DNA of 64,000 nt from Nocardiopsis exhalans. GTDB lineage: Bacteria; Actinomycetota; Actinomycetes; Streptosporangiales; Streptosporangiaceae. A program made the position numbers and the translations under genes. Location: assembly GCF_024134545.1 (NCBI RefSeq), contig NZ_CP099838.1, positions 26,898-90,897 on the forward strand. The letters run 5' to 3'. Positions 48,232 to 56,439 of the stretch are shown here, piece by piece; within the stretch, counting starts at the first letter, position 1; each line of letters opens with the position of its first letter. The notes below the pieces were generated by a model. It did no database searches. It was not told where the DNA came from and worked only from the letters and a program-made list of their open reading frames with translations.

Positions 48232-49152
48232 CTACTGTCGCGCCTCTTGCTCGGGCAGGTCCTGCCACCACCGGCGCAGAGCCTCGAGGTCAAAACGAGG
48301 GCGCTCGCCCTCGGCCAGGTCCTGCACGCGCCGACCATCGACGGTGAGCGGCATCTGCGCTGGCTCACGTTGGCGGCGCTGACGCACCTTGGCCGGATCC
48401 ACTCCCATCACCTTGGCGAAACCGGTCAGCGTCACCCCCTGGTGCTGGCTGATGCGGTGGCCCACACGGCTGCCCGGCCGAGAAGGCCACCACCGGTGCA
48501 GATCGGAGAAGACGAACGTGGCCGACTCTCCCTTGGCCAGGTCCTGCACGCGCCGGCCGTCAGCAGTGCGGGGCATCTGCTCGGGGTGCAGGCGCCGGTA
48601 CTGGCCCACGTTCCCGCGGTCTTCGCCGATGATGGCCGCGAAGCGGCCCAGCGTGACCTCCTCGGCCGGATCCACCCCCAGCTCCTGCGGTGAGGGCAAA
48701 GGCGCGTGCCCCTGGGGCTCGAAAGGGGCCAGCTTGTCGGGGGCATACAACCGCATCCGCGTCGTAGTCGCCGGGCGAGCGTCCCACCAGTCCAGCAGAG
48801 CGCGCACGGTGCGGTGTCCTTCGGAGAGCCACGCAGTGCGCTCTACGGTGGGGGGCAACGGTTCGGTGTGAGCCCTCACCACGCTCAGGACGGACTCGTG
48901 TGCGACTCCGATCAGGCGGGCGAACTCCTCCAGGGTGACCGCCCGCAGGGGGTCCACCCCCGCGGGCAGGGGCGTGGCCCGCCGTCTCTTGGGAACCATC
49001 CGGTACTGGCCGGGCTCAGGGCCGGGGAAGCCTTCCTGCGCTGCGAGTTCCCAAGCGTATTTCTGGCTGTAACCGCACCGCTGGGCCCACTCGGCCAGCG
49101 TGAGCAGCTCCGCGGCGCCGGCGGCGGCCGGCGCGGGTTCGTTGCGGTCCAT
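48232..49152 (-). CDS. tandem helix-turn-helix-like repeat protein, 306 aa
   Basis: Four successive modules each opening with LTLAEWAQRCGYSQKY / VTLEEFARLIGVAHES / VTLGRFAAIIGEDRGN / VTLTGFAKVMGVDPAK, the AlpA/MerR-like helix-turn-helix pattern. The last two continue with nearly the same MP-(R/L)-T-x-DGRRVQDLA then a Trp pair (DLHRWW, EALRRWW). A protein of four DNA-reading modules could recognise long or repeated sites. ATG 49152. The 11323-11949 protein uses related modules. Target unknown. Confidence 0.7.
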   Translation of the reverse strand: MDRNEPAPAAAGAAELLTLAEWAQRCGYSQKYAWELAAQEGFPGPEPGQYRMVPKRRRATPLPAGVDPLRAVTLEEFARLIGVAHESVLSVVRAHTEPLPPTVERTAWLSEGHRTVRALLDWWDARPATTTRMRLYAPDKLAPFEPQGHAPLPSPQELGVDPAEEVTLGRFAAIIGEDRGNVGQYRRLHPEQMPRTADGRRVQDLAKGESATFVFSDLHRWWPSRPGSRVGHRISQHQGVTLTGFAKVMGVDPAKVRQRRQREPAQMPLTVDGRRVQDLAEGERPRFDLEALRRWWQDLPEQEARQ

Positions 49153-49189
49153 GGTGTGCGTTCTCCTCGCCGCGGTTACTATGTGTCCA

Positions 49190-49315
49190 TCAGTTTGCGG
49201 TGGTGCGGCCCCCTCGCGTGGCCCCGCCGGCCGGAAACGGATGTATCAAGACCGGCCCGGATAGGCCAACCCGTTTCGGCGGGACCCGCAAGGGTGTCCG
49301 GGCCGGTCTCTTTTT
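49190..49315 (+). ncRNA. candidate small RNA or orphan transcript with strong terminator
   Basis: AGACCGGCCCGGA / TCCGGGCCGGTCT (13-bp arms, about 49252-49309) followed by CTTTTTGT is a strong plus-strand terminator, but no plus-strand gene lies upstream for more than 5 kb. It also contains GGATGTATC, as in L2 leaders. A promoter is not clear. The rest of 49153-49519 shows no convincing gene. Confidence 0.4.
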
Positions 49316-49519
49316 GTACCCCGACCCAGGTCAGCGAGCGCCCTGGGCGGCATTGTGCAGCATCTGCGGGGACTGGCAGGAATCCACCGACCGGTACCGG
49401 CTCCGCACCGTGTCAGGCCTCCAGTTCGGTGCCGCAGGCATCCTCTGGGGGGCGGCCGGTTCCGGCTGGGAGCACGCGGGCCAGGCCCCCGGGGGCCTGG
49501 CCCGCGGAGCCGGTGCGAG

Positions 49520-50623
49520 TCAGAACCGCGCGGGTCGATCAGCTTGGGTGTTGATCACTGCGACCGCGGCCAGGATGTCCACGACGGCACTGAACGTCTC
49601 ATCCTGCTCGCCCAGGGGATGATCGTCGGAGTTGTACACGTCGCACTGGCGGAGCGTTCGATCGCACACCCGCACCACCGACAGTCCGCTGTGGCCACGG
49701 ACCGTTCGTCCCAGACCGTTTCCGGTGGAGTCAGTGATCACCAGGCGCGTGCCATCCCCCAGGTTGATGCTCACACCCTCACCTCCTGAGCCCAGAGCGC
49801 GCAGGGAGCAGTCAAAGCCCTTGTCACGCAGCACCTTCAACAGCACGGCACCTACCCGCTCGTGCTCCAACTCCTCGAACTGGCGGACCAGGCCGGTGGC
49901 GCCGGTGACCGGCGCTGCTGTGACGGTCTCCGTCAGGGGCAGGCGGGACTCCTCGCGGATCGCGTGGACCGCCGCCTGTACCTCCTGGATGTTGTCGTCG
50001 CTGCGGGACTCATAGACCACTCGCTCCTGTGAGGGGTCGTGGTTGGCGTAGCGCTTGACCAACAGCCCGGCCTTGGCGGTCACCGGGTAGGTGATCTGGG
50101 AATCCTGGGAGTCCGCGATCATCACGTGCGTGCCGTCTGCGAGGTCGACCACGATGCCGTCAGCGCACCCTCCCCGGCTCTCGACTGCCCCGGGCAGGCC
50201 TTCCTTGGCCAGGGCGTGCAGGAGCAGGTCGCTGATCTCAGCGTCCGGCAACGGCCGAGTGACCTCGGCGGCCAGGATGCGGGCGAGCCGATCGATATCG
50301 GCTCGGGCCTGGTGGACCAGGCCCTCACAGGGCGTGGGCGTCTCATAGACCTGGGTCAGGTGGTCGGGGTCGGCGTTGAAGTCGCTCGGCGGGTGGGCCG
50401 GATCGTAGCGCAGGGGGTAGCGGTAGGCGGCCACGCCCTGGTACTCGGTGAGCGCGATGTCGAGCTGGCCGCCGTAGGGGTTGCTGACCACTACGGCGGA
50501 GCCGTCACAGGCCTTGACCTGGATGCACGGGGTCCGTGTCAGGTCAATGCTTCGCGGGGCGAGGCCGTGGCGTGTGAGTGCGGCGGTGAGTGTCTGGTGC
50601 AGGTTGGCGGCTGAGCTGTTCAT
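49520..50623 (-). CDS. hypothetical protein with three diverged internal repeats, 367 aa
   Basis: About 110-residue unit three times: helix (ALTRHGL / ALAKEGLPGA / VLRDKGFD), then VDLADGTHVMIADSQDSQI / INLGDGTRLVITDSTGNGL type hairpin, then strands LLVKRYANHDPSQERVVYES / LSVVRVCDRTLRQCDVYNS, then a helix VQAAVHAI / FSAVVDIL. The first copy is the most diverged. Fold not recognised. ATG 50623. Confidence 0.7.
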   Translation of the reverse strand: MNSSAANLHQTLTAALTRHGLAPRSIDLTRTPCIQVKACDGSAVVVSNPYGGQLDIALTEYQGVAAYRYPLRYDPAHPPSDFNADPDHLTQVYETPTPCEGLVHQARADIDRLARILAAEVTRPLPDAEISDLLLHALAKEGLPGAVESRGGCADGIVVDLADGTHVMIADSQDSQITYPVTAKAGLLVKRYANHDPSQERVVYESRSDDNIQEVQAAVHAIREESRLPLTETVTAAPVTGATGLVRQFEELEHERVGAVLLKVLRDKGFDCSLRALGSGGEGVSINLGDGTRLVITDSTGNGLGRTVRGHSGLSVVRVCDRTLRQCDVYNSDDHPLGEQDETFSAVVDILAAVAVINTQADRPARF

Positions 50624-50648
50624 GGTGTCCTCGTCCTGGGTCGGGATG

Positions 50649-50678
50649 GGGCCGCCCTGCGAAGCAGCAGGGCGGCCC
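50649..50678 (-). terminator. intergenic hairpin
   Basis: GGGCCGCCCTGC/GCAGGGCGGCCC perfect stem between the 50839 and 49520 genes. A short frame around 50700-50771 (MSETTTHWAQDLKLICDYWQ) resembles the start of the upstream gene (TTTQWLHSLGL) and may be a remnant. Confidence 0.55.
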
Positions 50679-50838
50679 GGTGCGGAGTCGCAGCAGAGCG
50701 GTGGGACTCATCTGCCAGTAGTCACAGATGAGCTTCAGGTCCTGGGCCCAGTGGGTGGTGGTCTCAGACAAGGCCGAGGGCCGGTCGGCCCCGCTTGTGC
50801 GGGACCGACCGGCGGGCCTGGGCGGCCTGGGAGGTGGG

Positions 50839-51555
50839 CTAGAACGGTGCGCTGTCGTGGATAGACCGGCGGCGGGCCTCGTAGGCCTCGGGCATCTGGG
50901 CGCGGTCAGCGAGATCGAACGCGGCGTCGTCGTCCTCGCCGGTGATGATGGCCTGGCGCAGCATCGCGGCGGCGGCGTCGTCGTAGCCGCCTTCGGCCAG
51001 GGGGGAGCCCTGGGCGCGGTCAGCGATCAGACCGCACAGCACCGACTGGCACACGCGGGTGAACAGCCAGTACTCGGGGTCCTCACCCGTCGTGGACAGG
51101 GTGAGCTGGTGGATGGTGCGGTAGAGCATCACGCCGAGTGTGGACGTGGGCTGGCGGCGCATCTCGGCTGTGAGCTGTTCCTGGTGTCGGTTCAGGGCCT
51201 CGTGCAGGTCCACGGCGTCTGGCGGCATGGACCAGTCGCCGCCGCCGGGCTGGACCTGTAGGGCCACCATCCATCCCAGGTGAGTGAGCCAGTGGTGCTT
51301 ACGCGGGTAGGTGCCCGTGTTCATCGTCAGTGCGAACACGCACTTGGACTGGGCGAGGGACTTGCTGATGGGGAGGGGAGTGGTGGGCCATCCTCCCTGG
51401 TCGGTGTGGACCAGCTCGCCCAGGAAGGGTGAGCGGGCCGCTTGGACCACCGTGGCCAGGTCCTCGGGGGACAGGGCGCGCACGGCGTCGCGCACTTGGG
51501 CGTGGTCAAGACCCAGGCTGTGGAGCCATTGGGTCGTGGTCTGCGTCAGCATCAT
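50839..51555 (-). CDS. hypothetical protein, 238 aa, paralogue of the 9875-10504 gene
   Basis: Shares GGYDDAAAAMLRQAI and AQMPEAYEARR with the L1-array gene at 9875. N-terminal helices (SLGLDHAQVRDAVRALSPED), a hydrophobic central part (HHWLTHLGWMVALQVQPGGG) and FTRVCQSVLCGLIADRAQG before the shared block. ATG 51555 (a second ATG follows). L2 leader upstream. Function unknown. Confidence 0.7.
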   Translation of the reverse strand: MMLTQTTTQWLHSLGLDHAQVRDAVRALSPEDLATVVQAARSPFLGELVHTDQGGWPTTPLPISKSLAQSKCVFALTMNTGTYPRKHHWLTHLGWMVALQVQPGGGDWSMPPDAVDLHEALNRHQEQLTAEMRRQPTSTLGVMLYRTIHQLTLSTTGEDPEYWLFTRVCQSVLCGLIADRAQGSPLAEGGYDDAAAAMLRQAIITGEDDDAAFDLADRAQMPEAYEARRRSIHDSAPF

Positions 51556-51573
51556 GTGGGAGTACTCCCTGTT

Positions 51574-51650
51574 CGGAGACGGATGTATCGGCGTTGATGG
51601 GAGAAGGCCAATTCTCCGCGTCAACACTCCATATAATAACACACAATTGT
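51574..51650 (-). promoter_or_regulatory. L2 promoter plus stem-loop, copy b
   Basis: -10 TATTAT on the minus strand; hairpin 51593-51625 GTTGACGCGGAGAA / TTCTCCCATCAAC, loop TTGGCC, followed by GATACATCCGTCTCCG. Confidence 0.7.
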
Positions 51651-51659
51651 TCGGCTGAG

Positions 51660-52622
51660 TTAGATGCCGTGGCGCTTGTGGTGGTCCTCGGTGAAGATCT
51701 GTGCGGCCTCCTGCGGGCTGGAAGCGCTCACGACGTCGGTACACACCACCGCCCCGTGCCCCTCCTCGTCGTCGTACTCGCTCATCACCAGCGCCCGCGT
51801 CATCATGACCACGGTCGGCTCATCACCGGGCGAGCCGTCGCACACGGCGAAGACGCTGTACTCGCGCCGGGGCGCGGGCGGGCGGTGCATCAGCTCGACC
51901 ACCTGGTCATAGCTGGACGCCGTGGCCAGGTCCGCTTGGTGGCTGGCTGCGGCCTCGGCCCGCTCCAACAGGATCCGCTCCCGGGCGATGCGCTCACGGA
52001 TGGTCTGCTGTTCGGCCACAGCCTCCCGGTAGCGGCGCGCGGCCAACGCGCGGACAGCCCCCGCGCGCAGCTGGGGCGCCTCGGGCAGCCGGTCCCAGTG
52101 CTGGACCAGAGCGTGCACCAGCACGGCGAGCTTGGCGGCGGTCTTGTCCGGCGCCTCCTCGGTTTGGTAGGGGCCTCGGGGCCGGCGGGCCGGGAAGTAC
52201 TTCGGAACTGCGCGGTGCGGGTCCAGCGAGCAGGCCCCGACCAGGGTGACGCGGTTGATCACCGGCAGGTCCTGGCGCTGATCCTGGGGCGTGTAGCGGG
52301 GCCCGCGCCCATAGGTGACCTGCACGTGACGGCACGGCCGGGGGCGGCCCCATTCGTCGTGCCCGCACAGGTGGCACATCAGGTTCGCGCACAGTTCGAA
52401 CGCCCCCACCCCTTGGACCTGGTAGGTCGTGCGCGCGCCCTGGTTCCAGTCGGTGGTGTAGGTGGCCTGGTAGGTCTTGCCGGGCACCAGCACCTCGGCC
52501 CGGCCCGCTCCGGCTCCCTCGGGGGCGGGCAGGGGCGGTGTCTGCTCGGGGATCTGGGGGGCGTTGTAGGCGTTGACCGCGCTGGCCAGGTGGCCACTCG
52601 GCATCTCGTCGTAGTCCTGCAC
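51660..52622 (-). CDS. hypothetical protein, 320 aa, paralogue of the 53513-54343 gene
   Basis: Common blocks: YTTDWNQGARTTYQVQGVG here and VHTNWKRGYTAYQVEGVG there; each is followed by a Cys/His stretch (CHLCGHDEWGRPRPCRHVQV here), then helices, then REYSVFAVCDG / GEYSVYANRN and a final SASSPQEAAQIF / EATSPREAVAEVV helix. Cys and His spacing could bind zinc. GTG 52622. Function unknown. Confidence 0.7.
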   Translation of the reverse strand: MQDYDEMPSGHLASAVNAYNAPQIPEQTPPLPAPEGAGAGRAEVLVPGKTYQATYTTDWNQGARTTYQVQGVGAFELCANLMCHLCGHDEWGRPRPCRHVQVTYGRGPRYTPQDQRQDLPVINRVTLVGACSLDPHRAVPKYFPARRPRGPYQTEEAPDKTAAKLAVLVHALVQHWDRLPEAPQLRAGAVRALAARRYREAVAEQQTIRERIARERILLERAEAAASHQADLATASSYDQVVELMHRPPAPRREYSVFAVCDGSPGDEPTVVMMTRALVMSEYDDEEGHGAVVCTDVVSASSPQEAAQIFTEDHHKRHGI

Positions 52623-52692
52623 TGCTTTGTCCTTCCTGGTGGGGGTGTGGGGCCCGGCCGGGCCCCACACCGATACACAAGCCACGCGCTGC

Positions 52693-53433
52693 TCAGGCCT
52701 CGTGCCCGGCCTGGGGGTCGGCGGCGCGCCCGTGACGCCGCCCGGCCTCGGCCGCCTGCTGGTGGCGCACGCCCTGTCCGCGCACCGTGCGCACCCGGGG
52801 ACCGAACTTGCGGGCGTAGGCGCGCTGGACCTTCTTGCGGTCGGCGGCCAACACCACCCCGGCCGCCCGGCCGGTCTCGCCCTCGTCGGTGATCCGCCGG
52901 TTCCCGGCGCGGATACGTTCGGCCAGACCGAAGCCGAAGGCGCGCACGTAGTCCTCGCGCCACGTCTTGGCCTGGCTGTCGCTGGCGCCGCCCAGATGCT
53001 CGGCGCGCCAGCGGCGGCACTCGGCTACAGAGCGCTGGTGCATCTGCTCCAGCACCACCGGCACCAGTTGCTGAATCAGTTCCATGGCGGCCTCGGTGGC
53101 CACCACGGTGAAGCGGTAGCCGCCCGCGCTCTTGGCCTTGCCGCGCACCGACATGCCCCCGCAGGCGTCGATGACGTAAGCCAGCGCCGCCGCGCACGCT
53201 GCGCCGCGCCCGCCGGTGTCGGGGATGTGGGTCTCCCACCAACGAACGCCGGTGTCATCGGTGCCCGGCGTGCGGGTGGTGCGCCCCTGGGCCTGGTCGT
53301 CGGCGAGGTGGTAGCGGGTGCGCAGCTCGGCCACTTTGGCCAGATACGTCTGGGCCAATGTGGGATCGGTCTTGGGGTGGCGTACGACCTCCAACAGGGC
53401 GTCGATCTTGCGGCGTACCTTCGCCTGGTCCAC
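52693..53433 (-). CDS. DUF2786-like protein, 246 aa
   Basis: N-terminal RRKIDALLEVVRHPKTDPTL then AQTYLAKVAELRTRYHLAD fits the DUF2786 helical motif. The middle (ACAAALAYVIDACGGMSVRG ... FTVVATEAAMELIQQLV) and helix WREDYVRAFGFGLAERIRAG match the layout of the 55593-56339 protein. Basic C-terminal tail. GTG 53433 with AGGAGG. DUF2786 proteins are common on phages and plasmids; role unknown. Confidence 0.75.
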   Translation of the reverse strand: MDQAKVRRKIDALLEVVRHPKTDPTLAQTYLAKVAELRTRYHLADDQAQGRTTRTPGTDDTGVRWWETHIPDTGGRGAACAAALAYVIDACGGMSVRGKAKSAGGYRFTVVATEAAMELIQQLVPVVLEQMHQRSVAECRRWRAEHLGGASDSQAKTWREDYVRAFGFGLAERIRAGNRRITDEGETGRAAGVVLAADRKKVQRAYARKFGPRVRTVRGQGVRHQQAAEAGRRHGRAADPQAGHEA

Positions 53434-53512
53434 GTGTTCCTCCTGGTGTGTGCTGGGGGTGAGGGGCAGGGGCGCCCGCGCGGGCGCCCCTGCCCTGGGA
53501 GTGCTGGGCGGA

Positions 53513-54343
53513 CTAGTCCTGCTCGCCCTCCTCGATCTGGCGCACCACCTCGGCCACGGCCTCCCTGGGGCTCGTGGCCTCCACCACCGGGGCCACCGGC
53601 TGCCACGGGCCCGAATTCGCGCCGTCGTCCACCACGTTTCCGGCGGCATCCACCACCGCGCCAACCAACAGCCGATCGCTGTCCATGTTCCGGTTGGCGT
53701 AGACGCTGTACTCGCCCCACACCGGGGCGCCGGGGCCGATCAGCGTCGCCGCCTGCTCGGCATCTTCGGTCTCCTGGATGCGGTACTGGTGCTGCTCGTT
53801 GGCCAGCGCCAGAACCAAATCCCGCCCGGCCTGCTCGAACCGGCGCCGGGCCTCATCCGCGCGCTTGGTGGCCCGGCGTGCCAGCCGAGGGGCCTGGGTA
53901 CGGGCGTAGGCCGCTTTGACGTGGTCGATGTCGGGGCGCTGGCCCCAGTGCGTGGCCACGGCGGTGAGAATGTCGCGGGCCTGCTGCGGTGCACGCGACC
54001 AGTAGAAGAAGGCGCTGCCGCTGACGAAGGGGGACGGGTCACCGTTGGTGAAGGCGGTCACCGGGCCGCCGAACTCGTTCCCCTGGATGTGGGGGACGTC
54101 CGTGCGGTTCTCGGGGCGGGTGTGGGGGCCTCCGGTGCCCATGTGCACGTGCACGTGGTTGCAGGGCACTACCCGGCCGTGCGGGTCGCTCCACCACTCC
54201 GGGCATTCCAGCACCGGAACCAAGGTGAAGGTGCCGACACCCTCGACCTGGTAAGCGGTGTATCCGCGCTTCCAGTTCGTGTGCACGCGGGCGCTTAGGT
54301 GAGCGGCGGGCTCGGGCAACTGGACGACATCAGCATCAGACAT
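53513..54343 (-). CDS. hypothetical protein, 276 aa, paralogue of the 51660-52622 gene
   Basis: See the shared blocks given for 51660-52622. Here the Cys/His stretch is reduced (CPEWWSDPHGRVVPCNHVHV). Central helices with an Ala/Arg-rich coiled coil (RLARRATKRADEARRRFEQA). First gene of the three-gene run 54343-51660 whose order is paralogue, DUF2786-like, paralogue. Confidence 0.7.
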   Translation of the reverse strand: MSDADVVQLPEPAAHLSARVHTNWKRGYTAYQVEGVGTFTLVPVLECPEWWSDPHGRVVPCNHVHVHMGTGGPHTRPENRTDVPHIQGNEFGGPVTAFTNGDPSPFVSGSAFFYWSRAPQQARDILTAVATHWGQRPDIDHVKAAYARTQAPRLARRATKRADEARRRFEQAGRDLVLALANEQHQYRIQETEDAEQAATLIGPGAPVWGEYSVYANRNMDSDRLLVGAVVDAAGNVVDDGANSGPWQPVAPVVEATSPREAVAEVVRQIEEGEQD

Positions 54344-54448
54344 GGTTACTCCAAGTGGTCATTGGGGGCCGTGCGGGGACACAGCCGGTGTCCGGGGGTG
54401 CACCCCGGGGCGCGGGCTTGGTGCTCACGCGCCCCGGGGCGAAGGCCG

Positions 54449-55081
54449 TCAGTGCGGCAGGAAGACGACCTGTTCGAGTGCGTCCCAGATCGGGTGGGGG
54501 TCGAACCCCTCGGGCAGCTCCTCGACCAGGCGCCACCACTCGGCCGGGGGCACCGGCTGTGTGGGCGCTTCGGGGATGCCCCGGCATCCGGCCTCGCACA
54601 GGACCTGGGCGGGGCGTGCGCAGGCCGCGCACGCGGTGACCTTGGCGGTCTGGCCGACGTCCCAGACCTTGACCACGGTCGCGCCGGTCTCGCCCCGGTA
54701 GCGCTCCCACTCCTGCTGGGGCTCCTCCGGCTCCGGGGTCTGCTGTTCGTGGGGCGGCCGCAGGTCGGGGGCGAGCACGTCGGCGCTGCCCGGAGCTCCC
54801 CAGGTGTTCCCGCCGCCAGAGGCGCGGGTGACGGCCAGCAGACCTAGTCCGCGCTGGCCTCCCACGATGGTGCGGCCGTAGCGGGACCAGGTGCCGCTTC
54901 CGGCCAGGCTGGTCGCCTCGGGGTACTGCGCCAGAGCCAGGACCCGGTTACGGGCGGTGTAGCGGCCGAGGTGGTCGGCGTCGGAGACCAGGCGTTCCCA
55001 CGCCTGGGGGGTCGTCAGTGAGCACAGCTGTTCCTGCAACAGGCGCTTGAGCTGCGCAGGGGTCATCTGGACACGCGCCAT
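54449..55081 (-). CDS. ArdC-like N-terminal (ssDNA-binding) domain protein, 210 aa
   Basis: AWERLVSDADHLGRYTARNR then VLALAQYPEATSLAGSGTWS and YGRTIVGGQRGLGLLAV is the pattern of the ArdC N-terminal antirestriction domain, which binds single-stranded DNA and shields incoming plasmid DNA. The ArdC metallopeptidase domain is absent; instead a CAACARPAQVLCEAGC Cys cluster and an acidic C-terminus follow. ATG 55081 with GGGAG. L2 leader upstream. Confidence 0.75.
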   Translation of the reverse strand: MARVQMTPAQLKRLLQEQLCSLTTPQAWERLVSDADHLGRYTARNRVLALAQYPEATSLAGSGTWSRYGRTIVGGQRGLGLLAVTRASGGGNTWGAPGSADVLAPDLRPPHEQQTPEPEEPQQEWERYRGETGATVVKVWDVGQTAKVTACAACARPAQVLCEAGCRGIPEAPTQPVPPAEWWRLVEELPEGFDPHPIWDALEQVVFLPH

Positions 55082-55100
55082 AGGGCGCACTCCCATCAAT

Positions 55101-55172
55101 CGGAAGACGGATGTATCGGCGTTGACGGGAGAAGGCCAATTCTCCGCGTCAACACTCCTTATACTAACACAC
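55101..55172 (-). promoter_or_regulatory. L2 promoter plus stem-loop, copy c (arm of a 72-bp inverted repeat)
   Basis: Exact reverse complement of 55508-55579, including -10 TAGTAT and hairpin GTTGACGCGGAGAA / TTCTCCCGTCAAC (55121-55153). Confidence 0.8.
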
Positions 55173-55507
55173 ATTTAGTTGGCTCGTGCCGCATCACGCG
55201 AGATGAGTTCGGAACCGTTTCGGGGTGCCCGGTTCGCAAAGGTGACCCAGGGGAGTCACGCCTCCGAGGTCGAATGGCCGGCAGTGCCCCGCGGGGCCCA
55301 TGTGGCCCGCCCTTGGTCGCGCCTGCGGCGCTCACCCCGCACTTCACCGGCGCGTCTGCGTGCGAAGATCTCGGCAGCCCTTGACCTGTCGCGTTGCCTG
55401 CTTCAACCCCCAAAGAGTCAGGCAGGGGGGCTACCGGATGGGGCCAAGGGGGTCATGTGGCGACGAAGATTCACCCATGGGCTAGTGGTGCACCACCGAC
55501 GGCAGGC
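55173..55507. other. 335-bp spacer between divergent L2 promoters
   Basis: No gene is supported. Contains a CCCCGCGGGG-type hairpin and other GC-rich stretches. It would hold the upstream regions of both outward-facing promoters and any shared activator site. Confidence 0.5.
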
Positions 55508-55579
55508 GTGTGTTAGTATAAGGAGTGTTGACGCGGAGAATTGGCCTTCTCCCGTCAACGCCGATACATCCGTCTTCCG
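55508..55579 (+). promoter_or_regulatory. L2 promoter plus stem-loop, copy d
   Basis: -10 TAGTAT (55514-55519); hairpin 55527-55559 begins at the expected +1, so the RNA would start with a stem-loop. Then GATACATCCGTCTTCCG, GGAGAGAG and ATG 55593. Confidence 0.8.
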
Positions 55580-55592
55580 GAGAGAGAATCCG

Positions 55593-56339
55593 ATGGCAAC
55601 TGAGCCGATCATCGCCCGCGTACGCAAGATCATCACCTTGGCCGAAAGGGCCTCAACCCCGGCAGAAGCCGAACAGGCCTGGGACAAGGCCTATCGCCTG
55701 ATGGCTCAGCACAACATCAACGAAGCCGAGATCGAACAGGCCGCGCCTGAAAGCTCCGAGCCGGTAAGGGTCGATGTGCCGATCCACGGCCCCTACCCGC
55801 TGCCCAAAATCAGGCTGCTGGGATCGCTGATGACCACTCTGGGCGGCAGGGCCATCCGCAACACCACGCGGGCCAGGGACAACGGCAAGACCACCACGAC
55901 CTACACCGTCGCGCTGTACGGATTCCCCAACGACATCGCCTTGGTACAGCTGCTGTTCTCCCGGCTCCTGCTGCAAATGCAGGCGGACCTGGCTGCGACA
56001 CCGATTCCCGCAGGCGAGACGCCCCGCAGCTTCAAGGGCGGCTTCCTCGCCTCGTGGGGCCACACCGTCGCCAAGCGCTTCCACCAGCTGCACAACACCG
56101 AAGTCCACCAGGCCGAGAACACCTCGGGGGGCGGTGTGAGCCTGGTTCTGGCCGAACGCACCGATCGGGTACAGCGCCTGGTGGACGCCCAGTTCCCCAG
56201 GGTGGGCAAGGCACGCCGGTCTCGGTACCAGAGCAAGGCCGGAATTTTGGCGGGTCACCGTTCCGGCATGGAGGCCTCGCTGGGTGAGGACACCTCCCTG
56301 GATCAGACCTCGCGCGGCGCTCTCGATGGCCGAAGCTGA
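55593..56339 (+). CDS. DUF2786/DUF7168-type protein, 248 aa
   Basis: DUF2786 motif RVRKIITLAERASTPAEAEQ then AWDKAYRLMAQHNI at the N-terminus, followed by an alpha-beta domain (KIRLLGSLMTTLGGRAIRNT, TVALYGFPNDIALVQLLFSR) and helix SWGHTVAKRFHQLHN. A SKAGILAGHRSGMEASLG block near the C-terminus is typical of the family. Divergent from the ArdC-like gene and sharing its leader, so probably co-regulated. Confidence 0.85.
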   Translation: MATEPIIARVRKIITLAERASTPAEAEQAWDKAYRLMAQHNINEAEIEQAAPESSEPVRVDVPIHGPYPLPKIRLLGSLMTTLGGRAIRNTTRARDNGKTTTTYTVALYGFPNDIALVQLLFSRLLLQMQADLAATPIPAGETPRSFKGGFLASWGHTVAKRFHQLHNTEVHQAENTSGGGVSLVLAERTDRVQRLVDAQFPRVGKARRSRYQSKAGILAGHRSGMEASLGEDTSLDQTSRGALDGRS

Positions 56340-56345
56340 GTGATC

Positions 56346-56373
56346 GGTGGGGCGCCCACGCGGGCGCCCCACC
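56346..56373 (+). terminator. terminator of the DUF2786 gene
   Basis: GGTGGGGCGCCC/GGGCGCCCCACC stem 6 bp after the stop. Confidence 0.65.
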
Positions 56374-56439
56374 TTCCCGTGCCTCCGCCCCTGGGCCAAG
56401 CGTGGGGTGGAAGGACCTTGAGGCGGGCAGCCCGAGCGT

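Noticed and set aside
55159..55413. 84-codon frame in the spacer between divergent L2 promoters
   Set aside because: Pro/Arg/Gly-rich, no Shine-Dalgarno, and it covers the promoter region.
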